Notes: generated by a model not told the origin, from the sequence alone. 64,000 bases of DNA from Cricetomys ansorgei (GCA_026225945.1 JAMJFZ010000199.1:64648001-64712000); one strand, 5' to 3'; counted from the first letter of the stretch, positions 46,471 through 56,879 are shown. Numbers and translations are program-made.

Positions 46471-48474
46471 GCTCTAGGCCCCTTTTTAACCTTTATGAGT
46501 CTGGATATTATATATCTTGACACTGAATTCCCTCTTGAGCCTGTTAACTTTAATCATATATGAAGAACTATTTCACAGAAGCCAAAATGGTATAGAATTA
46601 TTAAAGTGCTTTCACAATCAAATTTTAGGATAAGATGACTGAATCTTGGACATCTCAGAAACCTCTAAAACCTAATCAAATCTATTATTTTCCAAATAAT
46701 ATATTTCTTGGCTTTATTATATATTGTAAGTGCCGTTTTTATGTTAAAATTCCTATGCACAGACTCAACAATATGTGGGATGTTTTATTCACATGAGTAT
46801 ACCTTAAGGCAATTCCACTACCTCTCAAATTCTGAATACAGTCATTCAATAAATATCTGAATACTGAATAAACACCAAGTAGTATGGAGAAAAGGTAAAC
46901 TGGATGATCTCTGCTCTTGAGAGGCCATGATTATAAAATAATGTAAGAAGTGTTTTCTAGAAATACGATCAAAGTTCTAAAGGATCAGAGAACAGTCTGG
47001 CTAACCATGAATGGCAGCAGCTTGATTTGCAAAGGCAGAGAGAGGTAACCTTTTTTTTCCCTCAGAGAGCAGAAAACAATTTATATGGGTCTAGAATGCA
47101 GAGTTTACAAGAAAGGAAGTGAGAGCAATTAAGAGATGAAGAATAAAATAGGAGCTGAATAAAGAAAAGTCTTATTAACAGTGAAAAAATAACAATAAAT
47201 AAAACCACACTATTATGACATGTAGCAGGAGAGTGGTAAGATAAAAATTGGGAATAATAGTGGTTATCACATTAAAAAAACAGAGTCCAGGTCTCAAACA
47301 AAATCTCATGCAAACTTCATGCTTAATCAAAATAGAAATGCAATGGCTAGACTGGAGAACACACTACAGAGCACACTGTAATACCAATTTTAGAAGAGTA
47401 AAAACAAAGAGTAGCACAAATATCTAGGTCTCTTTACTTCACGCTTCTCATGAAGTCTAATCCTAGCAGTTTTTCATGAATTACAGAACTAGGCATATAT
47501 GGAACATGCAGTACTATATCTTTAAGATTAATGACAAAATTTTATAATTTATAATATACAAAAAGAAGACAAAAATTAGTCGTATGTTTTTTTATTAGTA
47601 CTTTTGTTCACTTGAGTTAACATTACAATTTATGTGATGACAGTTTCTAACCTCAAAATGAGAGTTCATATTGGGCAAACACCAGTGTTTTTATAGCCAC
47701 AAAACTGGTACAGTGCTGGAGTATAGAGAACATGATAACAATTGGTGTTAAGTTTTTTCAAGATTAGTAAACTTAAATTTTTTTAAACAATGATTTTGTG
47801 TCTAAAGACATATAGCTTAAGCATTTATTCTTTTACACTGTAAAATTTCTAGCTGCAAAATGTGATCAGTAAAAAACAATTATCAGTTATTCATAGGGGA
47901 AAAATATGCTTCTCATCTTTCTTATAGTCCCTGTGTTTCATCAATAACATTTAAAACTGACTGAAGATAACCTATGTCTAAAAATTCACCATTATTTACT
48001 CCACAGTTAGGAAGGCTCTGGGTTACAGACTCAGAAAAGATATACAATAACTCATTTAATGTTTTATATCAAAACAATTATACTCATTGGGACAATCTAA
48101 TGTAGTCCCTACCAATTCCCCCCCCCCCTTGAACTCCCATAGTCCTAGGACTAACATTTGTGGAAAATATAAGCAAACAGTCCAAGATTTTTTTTTAAAA
48201 GATCACCTACTTTATATATAATAGGCTAAAAACAAACATTTAAAAAAATGTTTAATATATACTAAGAATTACAGAACAAACTTACAATTAGTAGTTTTAA
48301 TCCAGATAAAACATTTATGAAACAATAACCACCCCAGACTACTGGATCATGTGTTAAAAGTTCTTTTGGAGTATGTAGCTACTATGGCTACTATTAATGG
48401 TTATTGAAAGGAGATAGAGAAGCACAGGGCATGAATTAAATTCTTCAGTACATCATTTGACCAACACTTACTAT
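46471..48474. other. repeat-poor region
   Basis: Non-repeat AT-rich DNA. A poly(C) run begins near 48,119. No exon supported. Confidence 0.35.
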
Positions 48475-48742
48475 ATTATACTACAATATAATCTTTTTTC
48501 TTTCTTTCTTTTTCCTTTTGTTGTTTTTGTTTTGTTGTTGTTTTTCAAGACAGAGTTTCTCTATTGTGACTCTGGCTTCCTGGCACTCACTCTGTAGACC
48601 AGGTTGGCCTTGAACTCACAGAGATCCACCTGCTTCTGCTTCTGCCTCTACCTCTGCCTCTGCCTCTGCCTCTGCCAAGTGCTGGGATTAAAGGCATTCA
48701 CCACCACCACTCAGCTCATTTCATTATACTACAATATAATCT
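48475..48742 (-). mobile_element. B1 SINE, antisense, with intact 20-bp target-site duplication
   Basis: The 20-bp sequence attatactacaatataatct occurs at 48,475-48,494 and again, perfectly, at 48,723-48,742. Between them lie a T-rich antisense tail (48,495-48,546) and an antisense B1 (aagacagagtttctctattg, ctgtagaccaggttggcctt, agtgctgggattaaaggcat). The perfect duplication indicates a fairly recent insertion. Confidence 0.95.
48631..48676 (-). repeat. (TCTGCC)n expansion inside the B1
   Basis: About seven copies of TCTGCC/TCTGCT hexamers lengthen the B1 at the place where the consensus has a single ctgcctctgcc. Confidence 0.9.
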
Positions 48743-48745
48743 CTT

Positions 48746-48874
48746 AACTGTTACATTTCTGTAGATTATAAAGAAACTACAAAATTCTGTATAGTAGATT
48801 GGCACACAGGTTTTATTAGACATTTTATGCTTAGGAAGTCTAGCAAGTATTATTCAAATATCTGAGTTTACATA
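48746..48874 (+). repeat. diverged direct duplication, copy A
   Basis: Aligns with 49,716-49,845. Shared words include gtataaagaaactanaaaat-type text, the perfect acattttatgcttaggaagt followed by cta, and agtttacat at the right. I judge identity to be roughly 80-85 percent by eye. Confidence 0.8.
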
Positions 48875-49715
48875 ATTTACACACACACCCTTAATCAGAA
48901 ACAATATAAATGTTATCACATGAAAAATGTTTTAGCATTGAATAGACTATTTCCCAGCACACTCCAGACTCCCTAAATGTACAAAAATAGAAAATGATTT
49001 CATCATAAATTTATTTGGGATATAGATAACTTTTACATTATAGAAAAACAAATTACCTCACATGTTCCAATGAATTAGCCACTTTAGGCAAACAGCTTAA
49101 TAAATTGCTCTTTTCCACTTCTTTCAGATATAAAAATCTGAGGACTAACATATTACCATTAAGAACAAAATGATTTGTTCCTTTAGAGAAGTTTCTGTTT
49201 AGGAATCAAACTAAAAGTATTATTTTGAAAACAGTACCAGAATACAAAATCCCTCATACATGTAAAATAAAAACAAAGTGATACCAGCTTCACACAATAA
49301 TCTAAATATTCAATTAGGTTTCAGAGAAAAGTTTCTATCCCTTTATGCTCAAGTTTTTGGGGTCCCTTTGAAAAATTTATTTTACACAAAGTTTCTCTGA
49401 ATTTATTTGTAGACAAAATTTATCTGAAGATAAATTTATATTTCCCCCTAGTGTGTATAACTTGAAATAACCTTTCTATTTAGAGTATCTTCTGAATAAA
49501 CTAAATTATTACTTAAAATCCAAACCATCTTCCAGAGGGAAGGATGGCTGGAAGAAATAAATAAGGTAGTTGATTTTTTCAAATGAACTTTCTATTAATG
49601 TATGGATGGGACAACCTGATGAATGGAGTTTAGAAGCATAAACATTTAATAATGAAAGAAAACTGTGAGGAGAAAGAAAACAAAAGTTACACAATTACTT
49701 ATGACTACACCTCTG
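48875..49715. other. DNA between the duplicated blocks
   Basis: AT-rich, no recognised repeat. It contains a perfect 10-bp-arm inverted repeat with a 2-bp centre at 49,416-49,437 (aaatttatct ga agataaattt). Confidence 0.5.
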
Positions 49716-49845
49716 AACTGTTAGATTTCTGTAGAGTATAAAGAAACTAAAAAATGCCATATAGTGGGATTGGCCCACAGGTCTGTATAAAACATTTTAT
49801 GCTTAGGAAGTCTACCACGTATTTATCAAATATTTAAGTTTACAT
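49716..49845 (+). repeat. diverged direct duplication, copy B
   Basis: Second copy, offset by about 970 bp from copy A. It starts aactgttagatttctgtaga and shares the acattttatgcttaggaagt core. Copy A has the inserted B1 immediately to its left and copy B does not. Confidence 0.8.
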
Positions 49846-52800
49846 GAGTTGTTCTGAAACCTTGATTACATTTCCCAGAAAACAACACTGGAAAACTGAA
49901 AAATTATGTGACATTTTAAAAGTGACACTGAATTAAATGATTCAATTGAGAACATAAATCATTCTTAAATTTCCAATTAAAATTTCTAATCACTACCTCT
50001 ATTCTCACACATCCCAGCACAAACATTTTTAAGATGCAGTAATATTCTTACTTTATTTGCCTGTATTTAAAAAAATCACGCTCTCATTAATCATAAATCC
50101 AATGCAATATTTTACCTCATTATGTTCTGAAATTAATAGTACTTTGTAACAGTCCCCTGAGATTTTTTTTAAAAGGAAAATATTTCTTTAAATACCATAT
50201 ATTCTTCCATCTTCATTTTAGTTATTTGTTCAACTGAGAAATTAAGAGTATCTATCATTCAAAGCTCTTTCTTTAATCTTTATAATATTCAAGTACGCTA
50301 AGGGGAGTAAAGCTATGCCCAGTATTCCAAATGAGCTCCAGATTCAAATGGAACATTAAAATAATTTACACTCTGATGCACATACAGACAAAATTAAGGC
50401 ACTTTTATTTTCAACACATGCCTATGCTTAGTTTATTCTTCAATTTCCTTCTAGTAAGAGTTCTCTACGATTGCAGGGTGATGAAGGTGTCACATCCAGG
50501 CCAGGCATGCATGTATAAAGTAAACTGAACTACATTAGTTATCTTCAGTCAAGTTTATGGCTACTTCCTCCTCTTGCTGCTTTTCCTAGCATAAAGTCTG
50601 AGCTAACCTGTAAGTCAAGTTCTAGTCGGATTAGTTCTTTTAAAATTTTTTTTACACAACCAAAGCAAAAGGATATCATAATTAAACTCCCCAAGTTACT
50701 GTACCAGTCTCTTGCCATTCCAAACCAATGCAATGCACTAATACAAAAAGAAAAAAGAAACAAACAAACAAACAAACAAACAAACTCCCTAAACATTTAA
50801 AAACTGCTTAGGAAAATCAAGCCTCTAGTTCTGAAGAATTTGCACCCAGGGAAAATTTCAAGGTTACAATTTTTACTGTGTGTAGACCAAATCTATTTAT
50901 TTTGACTTTGCTGATGATGTCTGGCCTTTGCTTGTTGGCTTCTGCTGCTGTGGGACCACTCCTAGTAAGAGTGGCTGACAACTAAGTGCTTTTGAGACTG
51001 CAGTAAGAAAACTATCTAGGGTGAGATTCTTGTCAAATCTATGGTAAAATTTTACTCAAGGGCGAATCCATCTTAGCCAGGTTTCAATGTACTCTTTACA
51101 TAGTATAGCAGAAATCAGATGACTATGTTTCCACTTATTAATAAATGGTATGAAAATAGGGGATGAGTTGAATTTTGTCCCCAGGTAATTTGGGACAGCC
51201 ACAATTCAAGGAAACATTCATAAGTCCTCACAGATGCCAAAAGTCAATTACTAAATTGTATATCAAATAAATTTCATAAATCAACCCACATTTATTAAGT
51301 ACTATATCTAAAGAGATTTGAAGGTACCCAGTTCTATAAAATTCTCATTGAACTAACCACTAATTAACTTGTTTTATAACCTTAAACTTTAAAATATTAA
51401 ATTTCTTAAAGTGAAGTACAGCTCCTTTCCTAAGCCAAAAAAAAGCCCAAAACACAAGAAAAACTTCATTTCAGAAGAATTCTTCTTCTTCTCCCTATCT
51501 CTCCTCAAGCAAGCTCTAAAAATGTCAGCCCCAAAACCAACTGTTCCTATGTAGTAGAATATGCAAGCAACACTAGCAAAGTTGGAGAGTAATTAAGTGA
51601 TTTTAAAGTATAGAAATGCACTTCATGACAAAGGTCAATGAATTACTTTACTTTTTGGTATTGTTCACAATAAACACTCAATAAAAATGATTTTTTTAAG
51701 ATGGAGCCATTAATATCTCAAGTTACTTCCCCAGGGGTCTTTATCACCTGGAGTTAAACGTCCAAGAACTGTTTGATTCCATAAACATATGACCTCTGTG
51801 ATATCAGCAAGGTCAACAAACCTACACAAGGGGGTTCTGCAGAATAAGTGCTGACTTGCCAATTTCTACAGTTCCCTTTAAAAAACGTAGGAAAAACAAA
51901 CAAAATTATTTATATATTACAGGAACTGTTAGGAGGTTGAAACAACCCAAAATACAGGACAGTCTGTAGATTCGTGTCAGGAACTGCCACTGGAAGCAAG
52001 ATTAGGAACAGGTACAAAGTGAACGCTCAGGAATAAAGATCTCCAACTAACCTTCCCTTCCACTTCATTTGGAACCTCTAGTGCTGGGCTCCATGCCACA
52101 GGGTCTAAATTTCAAAGTGAGTGTTCCCGGTTGAGAGAACTTTTTGAGAGTGATAAATAATCAAATATCCAGAATCAACAGGGAAAGCACTCATGCATCA
52201 GAAACGCTCAGGTTAAGAATCAAACTCAGATTTACTTAACTTTCCAACCGACATCAAATTTACAGGTTGCTCTGGTGTTCTTCAGGCTGTTCCTCCACTA
52301 GCAACCACTACGTTTTTCACAAACCAGGGAGCCTTCTTGGATTAGATTTAAAATTTAAAACACACTTAGCACCTGTTTAGACTACTTTATGCTGTGGGGA
52401 AGAGGGGTTCCTATCAATCAGAACACACTACACTGGAAATTTCCAAACTTCCAAATAAAGACAAGGCAGGTTGGAGCGGTGCCTGGTAATCTCAAAGTGA
52501 TTTCGTGGAGAGCAGTTCTCGTGGAAAATTCACTTTCAAGTCTGATAAGGAGGCAGGACCCATGTGCACATAAGTCACTCTGAGGGAAGCTGGGAGGCAC
52601 TGGGTCAACGTGATCATTTAACTGTGCCAGCCAAAACTAAACTCCGCTTTCACCAGCATCAAAGTCTAACAAACGACTGGTGCCAGAGACACCAAGTACT
52701 TCGGTGTCCTTCTATTTTCCTCCCGTGAACGTGGAGCCTGACACTCGAAACTTCACACAAACGCTACCATGTTTTGGGGGCTGTTGCTTTTATTTTTTAA

Positions 52801-52955
52801 AGCGCAACCGGCACGAATCAGTTGCCGGGCGTGCGAGAATGAGAGATTAACCTATTTCCTGCACACACAGGAAAAGAACACATGACAATTCAAGCAGTTC
52901 CCTCTCTCCCAAGTAACTTTTTGGTAACCATTCGTCCTAAAATAACCAGAAGCAA
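49846..52955. other. repeat-poor region next to the CpG island
   Basis: Only an (AAAC)n tract at 50,758-50,785 and short homopolymers are seen. If the minus-strand gene model is right, this is the first 3 kb of intron 1, where regulatory elements are common. No exon supported. Confidence 0.4.
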
Positions 52956-53340
52956 CAAACACGGAGCACTGACATGGCAACCAGCAGCAGGCATGCCGGA
53001 TCCCCACTGGCAGGATTCGTAGGTCTCCGTCCCGGTCCGACCCCGAGCTACGGCCCCTCAGCCCCGCGACCCGGCTGCGCGCGACTTTGGCGGGGAAGTG
53101 CACTTCGCCGGCCCGGCGGGGCGGACAGCTTTGGGCGGGCCAGAGTTTCCAAAGTGTCCCGAGTCCTTTCCGTGGCCTCGGAGACTCCCGGCAGCGGCCG
53201 CCCGGGGGGCCCACCTGCCCTAGGGCCGCGGGCCGAGCCGCCGCCGAGCCTGAGGGGCGGCGCCGCCCCCCGCCGGCCGAGCGCCTGTCAGCCGCGCCGC
53301 CGAGGCCGCGCCTCGCCCCGCACGCGCCGGGAGCCCGCCG

Positions 53341-53348
53341 CACTCACC
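53341..53348 (-). other. splice donor of putative exon 1
   Basis: On the minus strand the sequence is GCGGCCAG|GTGAGTG. The last exon base is 53,348 and the intron starts at 53,347. It matches the donor consensus at every position from -2 to +5. This is the best genic signal in the window and sets the gene's direction. Confidence 0.75.
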
Positions 53349-53559
53349 TGGCCGCTTTCGCCGACAGGCCGCGCGAGGCCGGAGACGCGCTAGGAGAGGC
53401 CGTCGCCCGCAGCCTGCCCGCCCGAGGAGTCCACCTCCCGCCCGCGCGCACACGGCGCCCGTCGCGCGCCCGGAGCGGCCGAGGAGGGGGTCGCGGGCAC
53501 GCGCGGGCGAGGGACGCGGGCGGCGGCCTCGGGGAAGCCGGCTCGGCCGCGTCCGTCAT
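53348..53559 (-). CDS. possible N-terminal coding exon, unrecognised protein (partial)
   Basis: From ATG 53,559 the minus strand is open for 70 codons plus two bases up to the splice donor. Read through the donor, the frame stops at once (TGA within GTGAGTG), so splicing is needed for it to continue. The start has G at -3 and A at +4, an adequate initiation context. The peptide starts MTDAAEPASPRPPPAS and is rich in Ala, Pro and Arg, with no signal peptide, membrane segment or domain that I recognise. The same composition is expected from any open frame in a CpG island, so this may be UTR read as protein. Frame-matched downstream exons are not visible in the 53 kb to the left, implying a long first intron. 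I do not recognise the gene. Confidence 0.3.
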
Positions 53560-53608
53560 GGCGCGCGGCGCGGCGGCCGCTCGCAGCGTTCTCTCTGCTC
53601 GCTCGCCT

Positions 53609-53668
53609 TTAGTTTGACCTTTCCCTCCAGTGTGTCTGAGGAGAGCGGCCGTGCGCGCGCGTGTGCAT
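53609..53668 (-). other. possible upstream ORF (19 codons)
   Basis: ATG at 53,668-53,666, stop TAA at 53,611-53,609, in a different frame from the ATG at 53,559. It could dampen translation if the transcript starts upstream of it. Confidence 0.25.
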
Positions 53669-53675
53669 GGCTCCG

Positions 53676-53705
53676 GGTGTGTGTGTGCGCGCGCGCGCGC
53701 GTGTG
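53676..53705. repeat. (TG)n(CG)n tract in the promoter
   Basis: gtgtgtgtgtgcgcgcgcgc followed by gcgcgtgtg, a 30-bp alternating purine-pyrimidine tract inside the CpG island. A second, shorter alternating stretch is at 53,651-53,666. Confidence 0.9.
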
Positions 53706-53734
53706 AGAAGGGGCCGGGTTCGTTCCCCGACGCC

Positions 53735-53742
53735 TGACGTCA
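53735..53742. promoter_or_regulatory. CRE (CREB/ATF site), full palindrome
   Basis: tgacgtca, the perfect 8-bp cAMP-response element, located in the CpG island just upstream of the putative minus-strand exon. Full CREs are concentrated at promoters, so this site is credible. Confidence 0.6.
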
Positions 53743-53755
53743 CTGCCATGGCAAC
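53742..53755. promoter_or_regulatory. X-box (RFX site)
   Basis: actgccatggcaac matches the palindromic RFX consensus GTTGCCATGGCAAC at 12 of 14 positions and abuts the CRE. RFX factors control ciliary and other genes, and adjacent X-box/CRE pairs are known in promoters. It suggests but does not show a cilia-related target. Confidence 0.55.
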
Positions 53756-53780
53756 GGCAGCCTCCACCCCTGTCTTCCCG

Positions 53781-53819
53781 CTTCCTGTACCCGCCCCCTT
53801 GGCACGTTAGGAGGCGGGG
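53781..53819. promoter_or_regulatory. ETS site and GC boxes
   Basis: cttcctgt (53,781-53,788) is an ETS core on the minus strand. ccgccccc (53,791-53,798) and ggcgggg (53,813-53,819) are Sp/KLF GC boxes. The spacing is typical of TATA-less housekeeping promoters. Confidence 0.45.
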
Positions 53820-53822
53820 ACT

Positions 53823-53849
53823 CACGTGCTCACTGAACGCGCGTGCGCA
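53823..53849. promoter_or_regulatory. E-box and NRF1-like site
   Basis: cacgtg (53,823-53,828) is a perfect E-box. cgcgcgtgcgca (53,838-53,849) differs at one position from the NRF1 consensus YGCGCAYGCGCR. Confidence 0.4.
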
Positions 53850-53869
53850 CGCACCCTCCGCGCGCTGCG

Positions 53870-54031
53870 ATGGGCGGTAACGGGGCGTCCTGGAAACCCC
53901 TCCTCCTCCTCCTCGCAGCTCCCGGGAATTGGGCCTATCCGGAGAGGAGGAGCCAGGGGCTGGCGCACTTGGTTGCTAGGCTGCATGAAAAATATCCTGA
54001 GGTAGAGCGAAAACTCTCCCTCAGTCAGTGA
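53870..54031 (+). other. possible divergent transcript start, small ORF
   Basis: On the plus strand a 53-codon frame starting at ATG 53,870 (MGGNGASWKPLLLLLAAP) leaves the CpG island in the opposite direction to the exon. The Leu run comes from a CTC repeat. No good splice donor follows. It may lie in a divergent non-coding transcript, and I do not call it a gene. Confidence 0.2.
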
Positions 54032-54149
54032 GCGTGTCTGGGAGAGGGGCGTGTGAGCCCGGGTTAGGCGAGGTGGTGGAGGAGGTTCAGACAGTTGCGA
54101 GGAAGAAGCTGAGCATCCACTTTAGGACAGGTCAGCGGGTATCGACAGC

Positions 54150-54310
54150 CTTAGAGTTGTCTGCTTCTGCCCCATCTCCCTGTGTGACCGTGGACAAGCA
54201 AGTTAAACTCTCTGAACTGAATGGCCCTAATAAAATGGGATACTGAAATAACCTGTCACAAGATGCTCTTTAGGACTAAAAGAGAGAACTTGCAAAACGA
54301 CTCATCCGGC
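54150..54310 (+). mobile_element. MIR fragment
   Basis: gtctgcttctgccccatctc, cctgtgtgaccgtggacaag, caagttaaactctctgaact, gaatggccctaataaaatgg, gatactgaaataacctgtca. A clear MIR core. It accounts for the 72-codon plus frame there. Confidence 0.65.
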
Positions 54311-54391
54311 CCACGGTAAACACGAAACATCTAGCTACCGCTATGGAGTGTGTGACCTAGGGATTTGGCAAATGGGGTCATGGGACTCGTG

Positions 54392-54515
54392 GTATTTTGA
54401 GAGAGAGTCTCACTTTGTAGCCCACTCTGTTCTGAAACTCACAATGTAGACCAGACTAACTTAAAACTTGGAGCTCTGCTTGCTGGGACTAGCATGTACC
54501 ACCTTTCCCAGAGCA
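54392..54515 (-). mobile_element. B1-type SINE, antisense, old
   Basis: ttttgagagagagtctcact, ttgtagcccactctgttctg, aaactcacaatgtagaccag, gctgggactagcatgtacca. Diverged, with a scrambled centre. Confidence 0.65.
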
Positions 54516-54519
54516 ACAT

Positions 54520-56685
54520 AGGACTCCTAATAAGAAATTAAATGACTTTAAAGGTCAATCACTGTCAAAACAGCCTTCATTCAACTGTCTCCAGCTTCTG
54601 AAGCCACATTCTAGGCAGAGGAGAGTGAAACATTTCGGGGAACCATCCTTCCCCCTTAAAGATCATCTGTTGTGACTAGGGTCATTTCTTAATCTCACCC
54701 CTTTTCCTTCCCGCAGAGGTTTAGAATTCTGAACCTAACAGCTGGACAGCTAAGGATTGCTTTGCAGAGGGAGGCAGTTCTGTAGCGCCCACAAAATTAA
54801 CAAAATTGTCCTTTCCTCTGTTTCCTCAAGGTTTGTAAATTTATTTAAATTTTCATTAAAGGTAGTAGGTATATGAAGAAAAAAAAAATCAGTTAACCAA
54901 CATTTTCTAATGGTAAGGTGGAAAAGAAAGCCTTCCCATCCTGCGGACATCCGATGACCAGGTCTGGAAAAGACAGACTCCTTAGAATTCAGACCAGCTG
55001 TCTTCAAACCTCCTATTCAAACCCTTTAAGTTACCCCTAATTACAGTCTGCTTCCCAGTATGTCTCTTGGCTATTGCAGTATGCTTTCTACAGTTGCTGT
55101 TGTGTCTGAGAGCCCCAACTCTAAACCTACTTGATAGAGAACCCAAGCACCTCAGATAAGCTCTGGAGTTTTCCACCTTCTGCCAAGAGTATACTTACAT
55201 TCCCATTTCCAAACCCCCAAAAGGTTGCTGGAATTACTCAGTTGGAATGCATCAGTCTCTTTTTCAGAGCACCTAGCATACCTCTCTTTGGACACAGTTA
55301 CTCACAGGTGCCATATTCTGCCATTTGCCCTGGAAAAGGCCATTCTGAACAGCCATGGATGGTCCAGTGATATTACTTGATACCTATTTCTTTTAAGATT
55401 TGTCACTTGCTTTTCTTCCTTGGTCTGTAAAACTGTAAAGGAAGGAGACATGTCCAGTTCAGCTTGGCTATATCCTACCACTTCCTCATAACGACATACA
55501 GGACCACTCAAGCAACTACCTAGCAAATGGCTGACTAGGCTCCCTGCCTATAAGGTTCTTGGAAACAGACTTGACCAAGGGCGTAGGAGAAGTTAAGATA
55601 CCCAGTAAATCCTGGTCATCTCTCAAAAGTAACATAAATTTCATGGTTACTCATATGCAGTAGAATAAAGTGCTGGCAATAACACAAGTTACTGGGCAGG
55701 ACAAGAAATAAGGAGGCCAGTGAGGATTAGCTGCTTCTCTAGACCAGGGATTTCCAGATGCTATTAAGGATGCAGTAGACAGAGGCAAAATGCCCATGAT
55801 CTGTTAGTATTGTTGTTCCCTGGAAAGAGAGAACTTATGTGCAAGGAGAAATGCCCAAATGATCAGAGTTTATTTTATGTTGGACTGGTAGCACCTGTCC
55901 CTGCATCTGATTTGGCACAGTTATCTGAAGCCCCATGGCATTCTTATGTCTACTACTACTACTGTTCCTTTGATATGTTGTGTAATCCTGTGACTAAATC
56001 CTCCCGAAATTGAACCCTCCTATTGCTCATTGTGTTCTTGGAAATGCCAAGCACACAACAGCATAGCCTCAGAGTCATTTGCAGTTACCCCATATCCATT
56101 CTGTCTTTTGCATCTGCTAAAAATATTCCTTTTCTGTCGTAGAGGTCAACCATGAACTGTTCATCCCACCTGGTGCTCATTGTCATGGTATAAGCCTTTT
56201 TCTTTCTTTTAAACTCCTCCCAAACCTTCTAATTGGTTGGGTTTTTTTTTTTTTCCCTTGCTGTGGGACCAGCAAGTCCCAATGCGTGCTTATAAACCAG
56301 ACTCCAAAGACAATTCTGAAAGGTGAAAATAGGGCATCTCATCAGCTAGCTTAAAAGTCCTTAGGATTCCTACTCACTCATTGGCAAAGAGACAAAACTT
56401 CTTGGGTGGCTTCTGATGCAGTTTTCCTCGGTCATGTCTCCCACTCGTTCTGTAAGGGTTGTTTTGTTCTACGGAACAAAGATGTTGAATGCTAAAAGTG
56501 TTCAGCTTCTCCCATGTATCATGTTCTTTGTGCAAACAGGTCCACCTGCCTAGGATTCTCTGCTGTGATCCCTCTGCCGTTGTAACCTTATCTGTGAATT
56601 TGAGGTTTGTGATCATTCATGCCTATGTCCCTCTGGGGTTACTTCAATTTTTGTGTGTTGTAAACATCTCATATTTTTAAGTCTT
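54520..56685. other. no firmly recognised feature
   Basis: Upstream flank of the CpG island. Open frames of 60-85 codons on both strands carry no motif. Some pyrimidine-rich text around 55,900-56,110 may be an old L2. Confidence 0.3.
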
Positions 56686-56689
56686 TCCT

Positions 56690-56830
56690 TCCGAACCAAA
56701 ATTCGAGATTCTAGAGATCGTGGGGCTCAGCTTACCTCATTCATGTAATGAATGTACCTTTGGCACCATCATACTACCTGGTACATAATAGATTTCTGTA
56801 ATCGTTTATTGAAAAAAATTAATGTGTTGA
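56690..56830 (+). mobile_element. L2 3'-end fragment, tentative
   Basis: accatcatactacctggtac-like text with ataatagatttctgtaatcg, tttattgaaaaaaattaatg, the layout of the L2 3' terminus. Confidence 0.4.
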
Positions 56831-56879
56831 GTCTTGTGCTGGAAGCCAGTCTTGTACTAGACAACCAGGAGAGGGAACA

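Larger units (their letters stand above)
53348..53740 (-). other. putative first exon (5' UTR plus possible start codon)
   Basis: The 3' limit is the donor at 53,348. The 5' limit is unknown and is set here just downstream (minus sense) of the CRE. The exon would contain an upstream ATG with a 19-codon uORF (53,668 to stop ending 53,609), if the transcription start lies above 53,668, and a second ATG at 53,559 that stays open to the donor. The exon could equally be wholly non-coding, with translation starting in a later exon outside the window. Confidence 0.5.
52960..53890. promoter_or_regulatory. CpG island (promoter)
   Basis: About 930 bp of very high G+C with dense CpG, in sharp contrast to the AT-rich, CpG-depleted flanks. 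There is no TATA box. It contains a minus-strand first-exon candidate with a strong donor and a cluster of promoter motifs at 53,735-53,850. The 60-176-codon open frames on both strands here mostly reflect the lack of AT-rich stop codons. Confidence 0.95.

Noticed and set aside
52852..53617. ORFs of 139-176 codons on both strands in the CpG island
   Set aside because: Overlapping frames on both strands with Arg/Pro/Ala-rich text are expected where stop codons are rare because of high GC. Only the frame that ends at the splice donor was kept, at low confidence.
53815..53822. GTGAGT donor-like sequence on the minus strand near the E-box
   Set aside because: The base before GT is C rather than G, and it lies upstream of the CRE/X-box cluster, so it is more simply the E-box CACGTG followed by chance.
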